Origin: Pocillopora verrucosa
Taxonomy: Eukaryota > Cnidaria > Anthozoa > Scleractinia > Pocilloporidae
Length of the DNA: 64,000 nt
Assembly (NCBI RefSeq): GCF_036669915.1
Contig: NC_089315.1
Span: 9,448,874 to 9,512,873, forward strand
Direction of reading: 5' to 3'
The position numbers were made by a program, and so were the translations under genes. Each line of letters begins with the position of its first letter. Within the stretch, counting starts at the first letter, position 1. Below the pieces are notes generated by a model. The model searched no databases. It was not told the DNA's origin and worked only from the letters and a program-made list of their open reading frames with translations. This document shows, piece by piece, positions 1 through 16,080 of the stretch.

Positions 1-552
1 AAATTCAACGAAAAAGCGCCCTTTGTTCAAACGAAATGTCGCTTAAGAGGCCTCGAACTTTCGATCGAATTTTCGCCCGAACTTTCGACGAAAGATCGTC
101 AGAACAAATAACGAAATTCGTCGAATTCCGTTTGCATTACTTTTGCACAATACTGTACAATCAAGTTGTCACCAATAAAATGCAAAGTACAATAATTAAA
201 AAAAAAAACCCAAAAGGCAAAATAGAAGTTAGTTAATAAAAGAATTACACTCTTGTGAACTTAATAGTTCAAAAACACATGATTAAAAAACTGTTTCAAG
301 TTGATTTCAATTGATATATGTACCTTTCACTCTTTTGTCAAATCAGTGATGAATATTTAATCAGTGCTGCCTTTGTAAAAACTAAATTTGCCTCATTGAC
401 CCTCACTTGGCATTTGCTCATCTTTTTTTTTTTTGGCTTTGTTTTTGTTTTTTCTGAAAAATATTGGCAATTAATAATACAAAGTGCATTATTGAACCCA
501 ATCAAATCTGATGAATATATTCGAGAGGGTAATTTAGAGTTATCGACTGAGC
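1..552. other. Non-coding stretch, no gene recognised
   Basis: AT-rich sequence with short homopolymer runs. The open frames here are short and have no recognisable domain. The stretch lies in or beyond the third intron position of the folylpolyglutamate synthase gene that runs leftward out of the window. I looked on the minus strand for the exon carrying that family's ATP-binding GTKGKGS motif and did not see it, so it is probably beyond the left edge. Confidence 0.4.
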
Positions 553-654
553 TGATAATGTAAATTGGTCACCGTAAAGGGTTTAAAGGCTGACATTTCG
601 AGTGTTAGCCCTTCATCAGAGTTTTACAGTTAAATTACCCTGTTGTACTCTCCT

Positions 655-690
<36 letters not shown>
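553..690 (-). repeat. Dispersed repeat with hammerhead-like motif (copy 1)
   Basis: On the minus strand this copy reads a CTGATGA box (613-619), a short variable stretch, then GAAA (596-599), followed by a block that also occurs in the foldback at 2165-2370. The shared block ends in a conserved 'ACGGTGACCAATTTAC'-like sequence. The flank 'TTTAGAAACTTACCCC' also recurs beside the foldback, so these are copies of one mobile family. The two boxes match the conserved core of hammerhead ribozymes, but the stem II half nearest GAAA carries a mismatch here. Confidence 0.55.
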
Positions 691-695
<5 letters not shown>

Positions 696-1256
696 AACTA
701 TAACTGAGACATCTGAGTTGTTCTGAATGGTTGTTTTCATGAATTTAATAACGCTCTCATTGCACAAATCTCATTAAATTAAACTGATTCTACTTTGTAC
801 AATCAATCGGAGAGACAGTATGTTGGATACTTGACAAGCTTCAGCGCGCAATAGCACAGTGCCGTGTTTCAAATCGCGCTCTCTAATGCTTTTCTACCAG
901 ACTTTAAATGACAACATTAAGGAAAGATTGTTAAGGAAAAGAATTAAAATTTTGTAATACATTTCACGTTTTTACCCATTTCACCCCATAAACACAGACA
1001 TGGCCACACATCTCACCTTCAAATGACGATCACTAATTTTGTTAACACATGATTACCCGCCAAAAATTCACATTTGTCACGAAAGTAAAATAACGTCACG
1101 TGAAATAACAACAACAATGGCAAGAATTTCTAAAGTTACACACTGTATATGCTTCTGACACGTTCCCGAGCCTTGTAGGTGAAAAAGAATAACGAACAGA
1201 TAACCTGTCGGTAGCTTAAAAAACAAACAAAGGATAGTGTAACCAGTAAAACTCAC

Positions 1257-1633
1257 TTTAACCCCAGCTCGCTCAGTGAAGCTTCTCATCTCCGGTAAGT
1301 TATTCTGTGCCAGCCTTCCCCGTGTTTTGCGGATTTGCTCCAGGACTTGAGCATTCGTTTGAAGAGAGTTTAGTTTCTTCACAGCATCCTTCAAAGAAAG
1401 TCATTAGATCTCGTCAAAGATGCTTGGTAGAATTTACACGATGAGTGCAAGTTCAAAACAGTAACCATGACCGCCCTACAGCTTTGCATATCTGAGCAAC
1501 GAAATTAAAGTCTTGGTTGCTTCTTAATCTTCGTAAAAGCAAAACAACCCCTAAACCAACTTACCTCATAAGTCCTTTGTTGCATGATTTCTGCTGATAG
1601 CTGTACCGCTGTGGTAAAGCGGCGAGAAACCAT
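1257..1633 (-). CDS. FPGS: Folylpolyglutamate synthase, first two coding exons (partial)
   Basis: FPGS adds glutamates to folates in cytosol and mitochondria, which retains them in the cell. Exon 1 is 1633-1565 (23 codons, starting MVSRRFTTAVQLSAEIMQQ) and ends at a GTAAGT donor. Exon 2 is 1388-1257 (44 codons), after a pyrimidine-rich TTTCTTTGAAG acceptor, and ends at GTGAGT. Exon 2 encodes DAVKKLNSLQTNAQVLEQIR, which closely matches the start of the FPGS catalytic chain (family form 'DAVRxLNxLQTNAxxLE'). The short basic, Ser/Thr-containing leader before it fits a mitochondrial targeting peptide; the Met at codon 17 could give a cytosolic form. The exon with the ATP-binding loop and the rest of the gene should lie beyond the left edge. 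Identification rests on about 67 residues. Confidence 0.8.
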
Positions 1634-2164
1634 ATATTTACAAATTGACACCATCAAACTGTACCAGACAACTCGCTGACCCCTTTCACTTCACGTGTTC
1701 AATGCAACTGTTGCGCAAGACAGACCGCAGAGACTGGAACTGGCATAAACCTTTCAGGTTTTTCAGTGTCGTCACACAAGGCTTTCCTTTTTGTGGGGAG
1801 AGAGACTATAGCTTTGTGGTTCCTGTTCAAAAATTTCTCATTTAACGTGAAGGGGAGTATTATCGAGCAATTTGTTAAAAAAAGAATATTTCCCTCTAGA
1901 TCTTCTTCTTTGACATAGAAATGTCAGCCATGACAAAGATTATTGTCAAGAAAGCAGATAAGACTAATAGGCTCATGTGCAGTGTAAAACGCACCAGTGA
2001 CGTCAAAAGTTATATCTTAAGTCAAATGGCTCTGTGGGCCTTTTAGATCGTAGGTCTTTTGGTCTTTTGGTCGATACGTCTTAAGGTCTCTGGGTTTTTA
2101 GGTCTTCTGGCGGTCTCTTGATCTCTACTCCCACAGTGCTTTTCACTACCCAGAGAGTGATGCT
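1634..2164. promoter_or_regulatory. Upstream region of FPGS; no clear motif
   Basis: Sequence immediately 5' of the FPGS start codon on the minus strand, so promoter elements are expected here. I see no convincing TATA box. At 2038-2130 there is a degenerate internal repetition of GGTCTTTTGG-like units with no coding potential. Confidence 0.35.
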
Positions 2165-2370
2165 GCGGCGTATAACATAATTTAGTGATAACAACCGAGT
2201 TGAAAATGTAAATTGACCACCGTAAGGAGTTGAAGGCTGACGTTTCGCTAGCCCTTCGTCAATCGCTCTGACGGAGGGCCAACGCTCGAAACTTCAGCCT
2301 TCAAACTCTTTACGGTGGTCAATTTACGTTTTCAACTCAGTTGTTATCACTAAATTATGTTATACGCCGC
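2165..2370. repeat. Foldback (hairpin) element, about 206 bp
   Basis: The left arm (2165-2252) and right arm (2288-2370) are near-perfect reverse complements: the left arm starts GCGGCGTATAACATAATTTA and the right arm ends in its complement. Each arm contains the same block found at 553-690, so this looks like two copies of that repeat joined head to head. The plus-oriented centre has degenerate CTGACGG and GAAA boxes. No open frame of note. It is a non-autonomous hairpin element. Confidence 0.8.
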
Positions 2371-2924
2371 TGCATCACAGTTTAGAAACTTACCCCTTTT
2401 ATGCTTTCGCTTATTACTAGATGGTGTCGACTGACTCTGAGCGAATCCATCTCCTTTCCGATGGTTTCGTCCCATTTACAAGAATCTCCGACGATTGTAA
2501 TTGACCTCAAACCTTAAGTAATCTAAGATAGGAAGTAACCACCGGCACAACAATAGCCTTCGGTGGAAGAACACCTTGAAATAATTGTTTTCAAGGGCGG
2601 ATTAACAGCCTAAGAGGAGTATCCGAGACAAATGTCATTTTCTAGCATAATGAGTGTGAGGGGACGCACCAAGATGTACTTGACCATAGAGAAGCAATTT
2701 TAACTCATGAATTTGGGACAAAATTCTTAAGTTTGGATCATCTGCTCTATTCTCGAATGTTGTTAGGAGAAATTTGAAGTTGGTCATTCTATGCATTTAA
2801 AGGGTTTTGTTTGTCTTCAACTTGTTACACAAGTCTTTCTCTCTTCACCAGTAAGTCCTTTAGGGTGTTACCCATGAATTAGATAATTGAACCAACAGAT
2901 AAAGCCACATTTCATATATATTCA
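2371..2924. other. Intergenic, nothing recognised
   Basis: Between the foldback and the 3' end of the helicase gene. No long open frame, RNA gene or strong inverted repeat seen. Confidence 0.4.
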
Positions 2925-2930
2925 TTTATT
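2925..2930 (-). terminator. Probable polyadenylation signal of the UAP56-type helicase gene
   Basis: AATAAA on the minus strand, about 490 nt past the helicase stop codon at 3421-3423. It is the first canonical signal I noticed downstream, implying a 3' UTR of about half a kilobase. Confidence 0.45.
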
Positions 2931-3420
2931 CCATGATCAGTAAAAATACACACATTGTTAAAAACAGAAAAAAAAGTCTGTGCTTATGCACACGTACTAA
3001 CTGATAGATAAAATGTTTCAGAAAGAGACACCTTCCTGAAACCTCATGTTTTATGTAAAAAATGAAAGGAAAGTTGAGCAGAATAGTTTCCTTGGTACTT
3101 CTTATGCTATTAATTTACAAGATCCTGCACTTATGAGTGACTTTCATCAATTCAACGTACATGTTCAACTGCAAAGGAAAAACAGAAAGAAAACCTGTTT
3201 AAACCCTGTACCATTAGATTTCCTTCAAGTTCAGTAATTATAAAATAGAAGATCTTAAACTAGCAGCCTACATGTTGTCTACATAAAATTCCTGCGACAT
3301 TTCCAAATGTTTGAAATTTTACTAAAGGCCTCTTAAATTCTCCTTTTTAAAGAAATCAGTTGTATCCAATTGAACAGCTGCAAAAAACAATGTTTAGAGT
3401 GAAACTTCCACACTGAAACT

Positions 3421-8253
<4,833 letters not shown>

Positions 8254-8797
8254 GATGCAAGAAGTGCCGCCTTGACAGAAAAGAGCGAAACGCACTTAGT
8301 TGGAAAAATAGCTTTCCACGGAGACGAAAACCACGTAGCCTTAAGAAGGCCGCTGTGTGCTTTCGAATCAAGGTGAACTGAATCATGGATGGGCAAAAAA
8401 GAAAGAGAATTTCGAAGGATATTCTACCTTAACGTCGCTACAAAATCAAAGACAATCAACCGACTCTACAATGACGCAGATGAAGCGCACCCTTGAAATG
8501 TATCATGGGAATTATTCACGTTGGCAAAACCGTTGGCGGTTGATTGGCTAGTTTTACGAGTAAGGGTTCATCTGCTGGAATATTCTAATTTTTGCACGAG
8601 TTTTAGTGGTTTTTTCAAAAAAACCTGACGATATGTCACAACTTTTACATAATCTTCACTCAGTGATCTATTCATTCCAGTCCATACCTTTTGTTCTGTA
8701 ATCCACACAACGCGTATGTGAAGTAAATTCGATCGAGTTGCGATAGTTTGTTGTTGTATGTTTACAAAGCGAATTCGTGTTTGAAGAATCTTTACTT
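8254..8797. promoter_or_regulatory. Head-to-head (bidirectional) promoter region
   Basis: The 544 bp between the helicase start codon (minus) and the aminotransferase start codon (plus) must contain both transcription starts and 5' UTRs. No TATA box stands out, as expected for a housekeeping promoter. The minus-strand frame running through it is an overlap of the helicase reading frame and its shadows. Confidence 0.6.
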
Positions 8798-11700
8798 ATG
8801 GAAACTATGGATGCTGATTCTCTGAAAGGAAGCCGTATGAGGAGGTATTCTTTAAAGTTGTCATTTCATAGTTCAAGTCTACACTGAGCTCACGTTACAA
8901 TTGGAAAATGAAATTTAGTAAACTGTGAAATTTATTCAATTCACGAGCACTAGCGCAAGATGGTACACGTACTAAGCTTGAATATAAAATTATCAATATA
9001 TTTATTTTTTGTGGTCATTGCGCCTATTTATTTGAGATACAATACACTATTTTTCTTACTTGTTTCATATTTTACGGGAAAGTGGATATACTTTCTGTAC
9101 AAGAAAGACTACATAAAATTAAGTACATTAGGTATGCATGCTTCGAGTATATTTCTAAATCATTTCTATTTAAATGGAAATGATTGTTAGAAAAATTATA
9201 TGAAAGTCTCAGAAATTTTTAAGCCACAAAAATGTACACAGAGGATTTTTTTTCTGGAATTGATCTGTTTAAGATCACATGAATGTCATATTAACGTCAA
9301 CCATTTTGGAGGAGAATTACAAAGGTAGACCATATGTCATCTACAATCTGTAGTTTATTGAGCGTCTATCATCCATAGTCCTTAAATTCAGACCAGTACT
9401 CTGACTTAACAACTGATCTACGAATCTACAGTATTTTGATTGACTGTGAATATATGAAAACCATGTATGTGAACTGCAGATATAGATCACTTTCATATAT
9501 CATCTGCAGGTCACATATATGATTTTCATATATTCACAGTCATTTATTCATTACTTCATGGGTTTATTTTTAACTGACATATTGACAAGCTCCCAGTTGG
9601 CTTTTTATCTCGATTGGTAAAGCACTGTACAGATATCATAGAGGTCACAGGTTCAAATCACAAACTTTTGAATTAACACTTTAACTTCCAGATCAAATTT
9701 GTAATTCTCCTCACTGTCAACAATACAATCATCATAACGTTAGTTTAGAGAATTTAGTAATAGATCAACTAATTATTACCAAATTTATATTTTTCTTTAT
9801 CCTCATCACTCTTTTCTGGTTGATATTGTATTGATATTGTAAAGAGAAATTCTGTCTTGGTCACTCATGGGAGTTAAAGGGTTAAATGAGTGGTACAGTG
9901 AAATGCAACCCTGTAACTTGACCAGTCATAGCTAACTAGGAGATAGAATAATGTAGGTTAATGTGATGGTAGTAACACCAAGGATTTGGTATCTTTTTTT
10001 TTTTTTAAACCTCAGAATTCTTCAGCTGGGAACTTTTGTTGTATTTGTGTGGTGGGCAGCAGTAATCAAGTCTGTTAGTGCAGTATTCACCTTTATATTT
10101 GGGAAAGATTATAGGCTTGCCATGTTTGGTAAAAATATAAAAAAGAACTTGTTCCTCCTTGATGAAAGCATTGTAGTGACTAACAATGGATCATATGGTA
10201 CTATTCCTAAGAAGGTCAAAGAAACACAATGGAAGTATCAGGTAATTTTAACATTAATTAACATTTTTTTTGTGTTTGGATTTCTCTGGGTGTTTTACTA
10301 CAGATAACCCTCCACAAAAACTTACTTCAGGGTTTACTTCAGATCTTATCAGTAATTCTCCTTACTGTCTGCCAATTTTACAATTTTGATGATGTTAGCT
10401 TGGCCAATTTGGTGGTGGATCAACTGGATCAATATCAGTATCTGGGCAACTGCCCACCTACCCCTCCCCTAACCCAACATTAACCTTAAATTGTTGTCAA
10501 TTGACTGTTGTTGAGTTAGGGGAGGGGTAGGTGAGCAGTTGCCCAGATACTGATATTGATCCGATCAACTTATAATCCCATAATGGATATTTTTTTTTAT
10601 TCTCATTTCCTGTTTGCTTGATATTATATTGATATCATAAGGAGAAATTCTGTCCATCTCTTGGCCACCCATGTAGCTTAAAGTGTTAAGTGACTTCTTT
10701 CAGAAGTAAAACTTAATCTGTATCACACCTGCTAACTGATTTTTTGTCAGCTTTTAAAAGTAATTTTCCAGCCACTCAGTGTCTGCTGTCATTGTAATGA
10801 AGAAGAAAAAGAAATAATGAAGTTAGCAATGCAGATTATGTTGAATTTGTAAGCTGTTTATATTGTTTTGTTTCTTTTTTTTTCTGTTCAGGAAGAGATG
10901 GAAAGATGTCCTGATATCTGGTTTAGATATAAGGTGAAAAATCATTGGAATTCATCTCTGGAAACTGTAGCCAAGTTTGTTGGAGCAAATGTGAAAGATC
11001 TTGTATTCATAGCCAATGCCACATCAGGAATTAATGCAGTTTTGCGCAGTGTTAATTTTCAAGAGGGGGATGGAATCCTGATAACAAATCAGACCTACGG
11101 TGCTGTCCAAATGACAGCTCAGGAAATCTGCCAAGAAAAGAAGGCAAAGTTGTTAGTGCTCAATGTCACATTTCCAACTTCAGACATGACTGGTTCTATT
11201 AAGTACCAAGTTACTGAAATTGTGGAACACTATGAGAAAGTTTTGCAGGAGAACACAAATGTAAAGTTAGTGATCATTGATGCAATCACCAGTATTAGTG
11301 CATTGAAGCTTCCAATTAAAAAGCTATCAGAGGTTTGTCACAAGCACAATGCTTTGGTGTTGATTGATGGTGCTCATGCTCCTGGACAAATCCCATTGGA
11401 TCTTGAGAGGATTGGTGCAGACTTTTTTGTGGGTAAGTTAACCTGTTACACCCAAATATCAGTATCCACATTCTCTGTACTCTTCTCTGTACATTTCCTT
11501 TAGTACTGACTAGGAGAATTGGTTTAACAATCAGAGCTTCTTAGGTTGGTGATCATTCCCTTTATTCTCTGGATCTTAATGAATAATTCAGCCATTAGGT
11601 CTGTAACTGTTTTCATTTTTGTCACCTCTATAGTCTCCATGTGTGGGCTGGGGCAAGGGAGAGAAAAGTATGCAGGGTGATTACTGGAATGAAATAGAAA

Positions 11701-13293
11701 CAATCTTTTCACTTCCTTTCAAACTTATTGAACATTTTTGGAAAATCTCTCCTGGTTCTATAACTGATTGTGACTCAGGATGGTTTTGACTGTTGACCCC
11801 ACCCTAGCAGAATACAGGACTATAAAGGTGCAATAGTAGGGGGGTAGGGTAGGGGTAAAATCCTCACATGGGAGATGTTTCCTTGTTCTATAACTGCTAT
11901 GATTTCTTGTTACCTTTCCTAAATTTTTATTGTAAGTTTTAAATATGCATGCAGATCTTTTTCACTGACAGTAAAACTTGGTAAATAAAGTTTTCTTATT
12001 TTCCTTTCTAGGGAATCTTCATAAATGGCTCTTTGCCCCTCGTGGCTGTGCTATTCTATGGGTGAGTCCCAAATTCCATGATGTCATCATCCCTCAAGTC
12101 GTGTCATGGTTCCATGACAAAAATCTTCAGGACAGGTTCTTTCAACAGGGTACTATAGATCACACTTCTTATACTTCAGCTGCAGCTGCTGTGCAGTTCT
12201 ATAGAGAAATTGGTGGCATGGTGAGTACATGGTTCTCTTGATTTTCTCCTGTGCAATCTTTGTGCAACTGGAAATCAGTGGCCAACAATTTAAGGAGACT
12301 GAATGAGGAAAAGGGGTCTTGTCTGAAAGTAATGTGATTGGTCAGAAGTAGTTCTGATGAGAGAAAACAACTTGAAAGCCCCAAGATGTTCTTTTGGGGC
12401 TTTCCTTGTGTACATTTTGAACCCCAGTCAAAGTTGAATTCCCAACAATCTTTAGATGATCAACAAATGTTGTAGAAAGTTGCAAAGTCACATATTGGTT
12501 TTTGGTGTTGTTGTTTGGCTTTTTCTGCTCATAAGCATCATTCTGCGATTTAAAAATTTACTTCTAAGCCATTTTCTCACAAAAGCAGACTCTTTATCTT
12601 TAAATTCCTCTATATTTAATATTGAAACATGTTTTCTGCTGGTTTGAATTCCCCAACCCACTAAGGCAAGGTTCAAATTTCCCACACCCCCCTCCAGGCA
12701 CAGATGACAATCAAATTCCCAGGGGGAGGGGGGAGATAGGGGAGATAATGTATTGATGCTTGGAATTGATCAGCACATTACAATGAAATGTGTGGAAGTT
12801 AGAAAGTAGGATAATCAATCAATGGTGATCTTGACGGCCAATAGCTAAGAAGAGGTGTAATATCTATTGTAACTAGGGTGCAATAACAAAGTACAACAGC
12901 CAGCTTGCAACTTGGGCATCAACAACATTAGCTGAAACTTGGGACACAGAGGTTCTTCCCATTCCAGAGTCAATGCGTGCTCCATTTATGGCTGTCATCC
13001 GCCTCCCTGGAGAACTGTCTGCAGCCTATGGAGCCACACAAAAAGGAGCAGACAAGATGATGTCTGATGTATACCACAAGTACAATGTTATTGCATGTTT
13101 TATCAGCATTCAGGCATCTTTGTGGTGCCGAGTGTCAGTTCAAGTGTATAATGTGAAAGAAGATTACATGCAGCTTGGTGATGTGGTCCTTCAGTTGAAA
13201 GAGGAATGTGTTAATGGTTTCTGTCCTAAAGTGGAAAAGGCTGCTGAAACTAACAGATGGTCATGGTATGAAGACCCACAATTAAGTTTCTAG
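8798..13293 (+). CDS. Class V aminotransferase-like PLP enzyme (isopenicillin-N-epimerase-like), 5 exons
   Basis: PLP-dependent fold type I enzyme; the family covers cysteine desulfurase/lyase and epimerase-like proteins and the substrate cannot be read from sequence. Exons: 8798-8844, 10016-10241, 10892-11432, 12012-12220, 12877-13293. Phases agree (1,440 nt, 479 aa). Landmarks: FLLDESIVVTNNGSYGTIP (the substrate-side N-terminal motif of this family); VLIDGAHAPGQ with the PLP-binding Asp near 250 and the following His; GNLHKWLFAPRG with the Schiff-base Lys near 276. The C-terminal domain is the last exon. Exon 1 is the weakest call. With the poly-T CTCAG acceptor, exon 2 adds a hydrophobic stretch (LQLGTFVVFVWWAAV...) that could anchor the protein in a membrane; a second in-frame acceptor (GTTAG, about 10078) would shorten it. 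A decayed copy of exon 5 lies at 25744-26163. Confidence 0.85.
9441..9542. repeat. Palindromic MITE-like element in aminotransferase intron 1
   Basis: About 102 bp with mirror-complement ends (TGACTGTGAATATATGAAAA at the left, its complement at the right) and an imperfect centre. A hairpin-forming non-autonomous element; no open frame. Confidence 0.7.
9589..9662 (+). repeat. tRNA-derived SINE-like sequence
   Basis: Carries a tRNA-like internal promoter: an A-box-like TTATCTCGATTGG followed about 30 nt later by the B-box-like GGTTCAAATC. The acceptor ends do not pair, so this is a tRNA-derived repeat and not a tRNA gene. A related degenerate copy lies on the minus strand at 47025-47105. Confidence 0.5.
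10427..10561. repeat. Palindromic MITE 'GATCAATATCAGTATC' (copy 1)
   Basis: A 135-bp inverted repeat in aminotransferase intron 2. The arms contain the C-rich CCCACCTACCCCTCCCCTAA and its G-rich complement around a short loop. A second copy of the same family is in an ASPM intron (59005-59139). Confidence 0.85.
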
Positions 13294-13320
13294 ATGTGAG
13301 AGATGTTCAGTTAAAAATGA

Positions 13321-13805
13321 ACACAGGCGCGGGACATAGAATTCACTGAATGCTTTAAGTAGAGAAGTGTTTGATTAGAAACAAACACAGGCACGGGATA
13401 CAGAATTCACTGAAATGATTTAGTAGAGAAGTGTTTGGTTAGAAACGAACACAGGTACGGGACACAATTCACTGTAATGCTTTAAGTAGAGAAGTGTTCA
13501 ATTAGAAACAAACACAGGCACGGGACACAGAATGCACTGAATAATTTAGTAGAGAAGTGTTCGGTTAGAAACGAACACAGGTACAGGACACAACTCACTG
13601 TAATGCTTTAAGTAGAGAAGTGTTTGGTTAAAACAAATACAGGCATGGGACACAGAATTCACTGTAATGCTTTAAGTAGAGAAGTGTTTGGTTAAAAACA
13701 AATACAGGTGTGGGACACAGAATTCACTGTAATGCTTTAAGTAGAGAAGTGTTTGGTTAAAAACAAATACAGGCACAGGACATAGAATTCACTGTAATGC
13801 TTAAA
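13321..13805 (+). repeat. Minisatellite, about 8 copies of a roughly 64-bp unit
   Basis: The unit contains ACAGGNNNGGGACACAGAAT and AGTAGAGAAGTGTTTGGTTA. Successive ACAGG marks fall at 13323, 13387, 13451, 13513, 13577, 13639, 13704 and 13769, so the period is 62-65 bp with base substitutions among units. It starts within 30 bp of the aminotransferase stop, so it probably lies in that transcript's 3' UTR. No open frame runs through it. Confidence 0.9.
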
Positions 13806-14299
13806 GCAGAATTCTGAACTCTTCCATTTAGTTACCTGCTGCTCTATTACATACCTACACAAAAATATCATAATCTCTGGTGTTTTTTTTTTTTCTGTCA
13901 TTTGATCTGAAAAGTGGAAAAAAGAGATGAACTAAAAGTCTTCTTATTATAAAACACTTACATTGGTCATAATTATTGTCCATGAAACAACCTAATTTAA
14001 TTATCACTCAGTCCTAGTGCAAAGTTTGTTTTGTGTACATTTCAGGCATGCAAGTGAAATGAAGACATTTTCATGCACATCAATTGTAATCTCAAAATTA
14101 CTTGAAGTTAACATGTATCACATGTACAAAACCTACTTGGGTTATTTTATCATTCATATTCCAAAATTTGGTGCAAGGCATGAAGTTAACAAAATATAAA
14201 GCAATGAGAAAGCTAATTTTCCTCATGCTGTGATTTAAGAAAACTGTTTGATTCTAGGAACCGTGGGCAAAACTAACGGCATATTTTTGTGCTAGATGG
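13806..14299. other. Intergenic, nothing recognised
   Basis: AT-rich spacer between the minisatellite and the retrotransposon relic, with a poly-T run near 13880. Possible rest of the aminotransferase 3' UTR. No gene seen. Confidence 0.4.
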
Positions 14300-15310
14300 A
14301 GACTATTGGTTGTGAATACTTTTATTCAGGGAATACGAATGCGAACGCTAGAAACCGTCGACAAAAAACTCTTAAATCCCTCTTCTGGACACCAACACCT
14401 TAGGCAAGTTATGAAAATTGCTCTCTCCAAATGTTGCCACGGGCCTAGATGGAATAAGTGTTCCTTTATTGAAACTTATCTCTCTGGATATTCTGGAAAG
14501 TCTTACCAAGGTTCTAAATAGTAGTATCCAATCTGGTATATGCCCCTCTGCCCTTAAACTAGCACGAGTTACAACAGTTCTGAGCCACCCTCTGATCCGA
14601 ATAATTTAGTCCGATTTCGGTTCTTCCAATTATTTCAGAGCTACTTGAAAGACACACGTATTCACTTCATGCTATACCTCCGTTCATTTAATCTCATTGT
14701 CTCGACATAATCTGGATTCCGACCTCATCACTCAGCCGTGTCTATCTCGATTAGAATGACAGATGATTGGTTAGAAACGATGGACCAAGGCCTATATACC
14801 GGTGCGATCCTCCTGGATCTACGTAAAACCTTTGATATGGTGAATCATAACCTGTTAATTGCCAAACTGCAAATTTATGGCTGTTCTCCTACATTTCTAC
14901 TTTGGTTTAAGAGCTACTTTACAGACCGTCGTTAGTGTGTGAATCTTAAAGGCACTGTATCTGATACCGAAGTATTGGCCTCTGGTATTCCCCTGCGTTC
15001 GATCTTGGGTCGATATTTTTCTCCTGTTTATCAGTGACCTACCGCTCTCCTGGGAACGTAGGAATGGCTTGTTTGCTGATGATGCCACTTTCTCTGCCAG
15101 CGCCATAACATTAACAGACGTTCAGCTGCAACTCCAGATTGATAGTACGACGATATGGACTAAAGAACACAGTATGGTAACCCACTCGGAAAAAACGAAA
15201 TTCATGATCATTGGTACGAGAAATATACTGTCTCGTTGTGAAGAATGTGCATTAACACTATTCTTAGACGATAGGAAACTCGAGCAAACTCAAGAGGAAC
15301 GTCTTTTAGT

Positions 15311-15664
15311 TAGCCCCTAGCTACCTTTGTCATAGATTTAAGACACGTGCTTGCGTTCATGACCGTAATACTAGATATAAGAATAACTTGAATACCCCAG
15401 CTTATAAGTCAGCTTCTGGGCAACGCACTTTTTTATACCGCGCAATGAGTTTCTGGAATTCTCTTCCATGTGAAATAAGAGAATGTGATAATTTGCCAAT
15501 CTTCAAGAGACATTTAAAGGAATTTCTTAGTAGTTTTTAATTAGCAATACGATATATTTTAACATCTATTAGAATTTTAGATCCTCAATTTTAATGTATT
15601 TAACATTGCCTGTAATTAGTTTTTAAAACCCATTTAGTGGAAAACTAATAAATCTTTATCTTTT
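15311..15664 (+). mobile_element. Nested 5'-truncated LINE 3' end
   Basis: Encodes a LINE C-terminal segment (TPAYKSASGQRTFLYRAMSF, then WNSLPCEIREC, stop near 15540), a short 3' UTR and a tail of repeated TTTATCT-type units (about 15640-15675), the usual 3' end of many LINEs. It sits inside the older LINE frame, which breaks at about 15310 after EERLLV and resumes at about 15665 with YLDIDP. The C-terminal part therefore appears before the middle part of the host LINE, best explained by a later insertion. Confidence 0.7.
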
Positions 15665-16080
15665 ATCTTTATCTTATCTGGATATTGACCCCACCCTTTC
15701 TTGTTTAAACCATGTAACAAATCTGAGGAAGAAACTTTTAAAGCGCGTTGCTGTTCTGGCCCGCATTAAAAAATTCTTGCCAATTAAATATCGTATAATT
15801 CTATTCAATGCTAGTATCAAACCCATGGTTGAGTACTATGTATCAGTTTGGGCAAGCTGTAATGCAGGACTATTGGATGACATTTTTAAGGTTCAAAAGC
15901 GATGTGCGCGTCTTATCTTCGATACTCCCTTCCAAGCTAGAACCTCACCGTTATTTTATAAACTTGAATGGCTATCTCTTATCCACATCTGTATTGAAAG
16001 ACGTTTAATTTTGTTTAAAAAAAATCTTGGAATCTTTCTCACTGAGAAACTATCATCATTTATATAATAAGCTTAGTTAT

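Noticed and set aside
9589-9662. Possible tRNA gene
   Set aside because: A-box and B-box are recognisable but the acceptor and anticodon stems do not pair; a tRNA-derived repeat fits better. The same applies to 47025-47105.
13321-13805. CRISPR-like array
   Set aside because: Units of about 64 bp abut each other without unique spacers, and the DNA is eukaryotic; it is a minisatellite.
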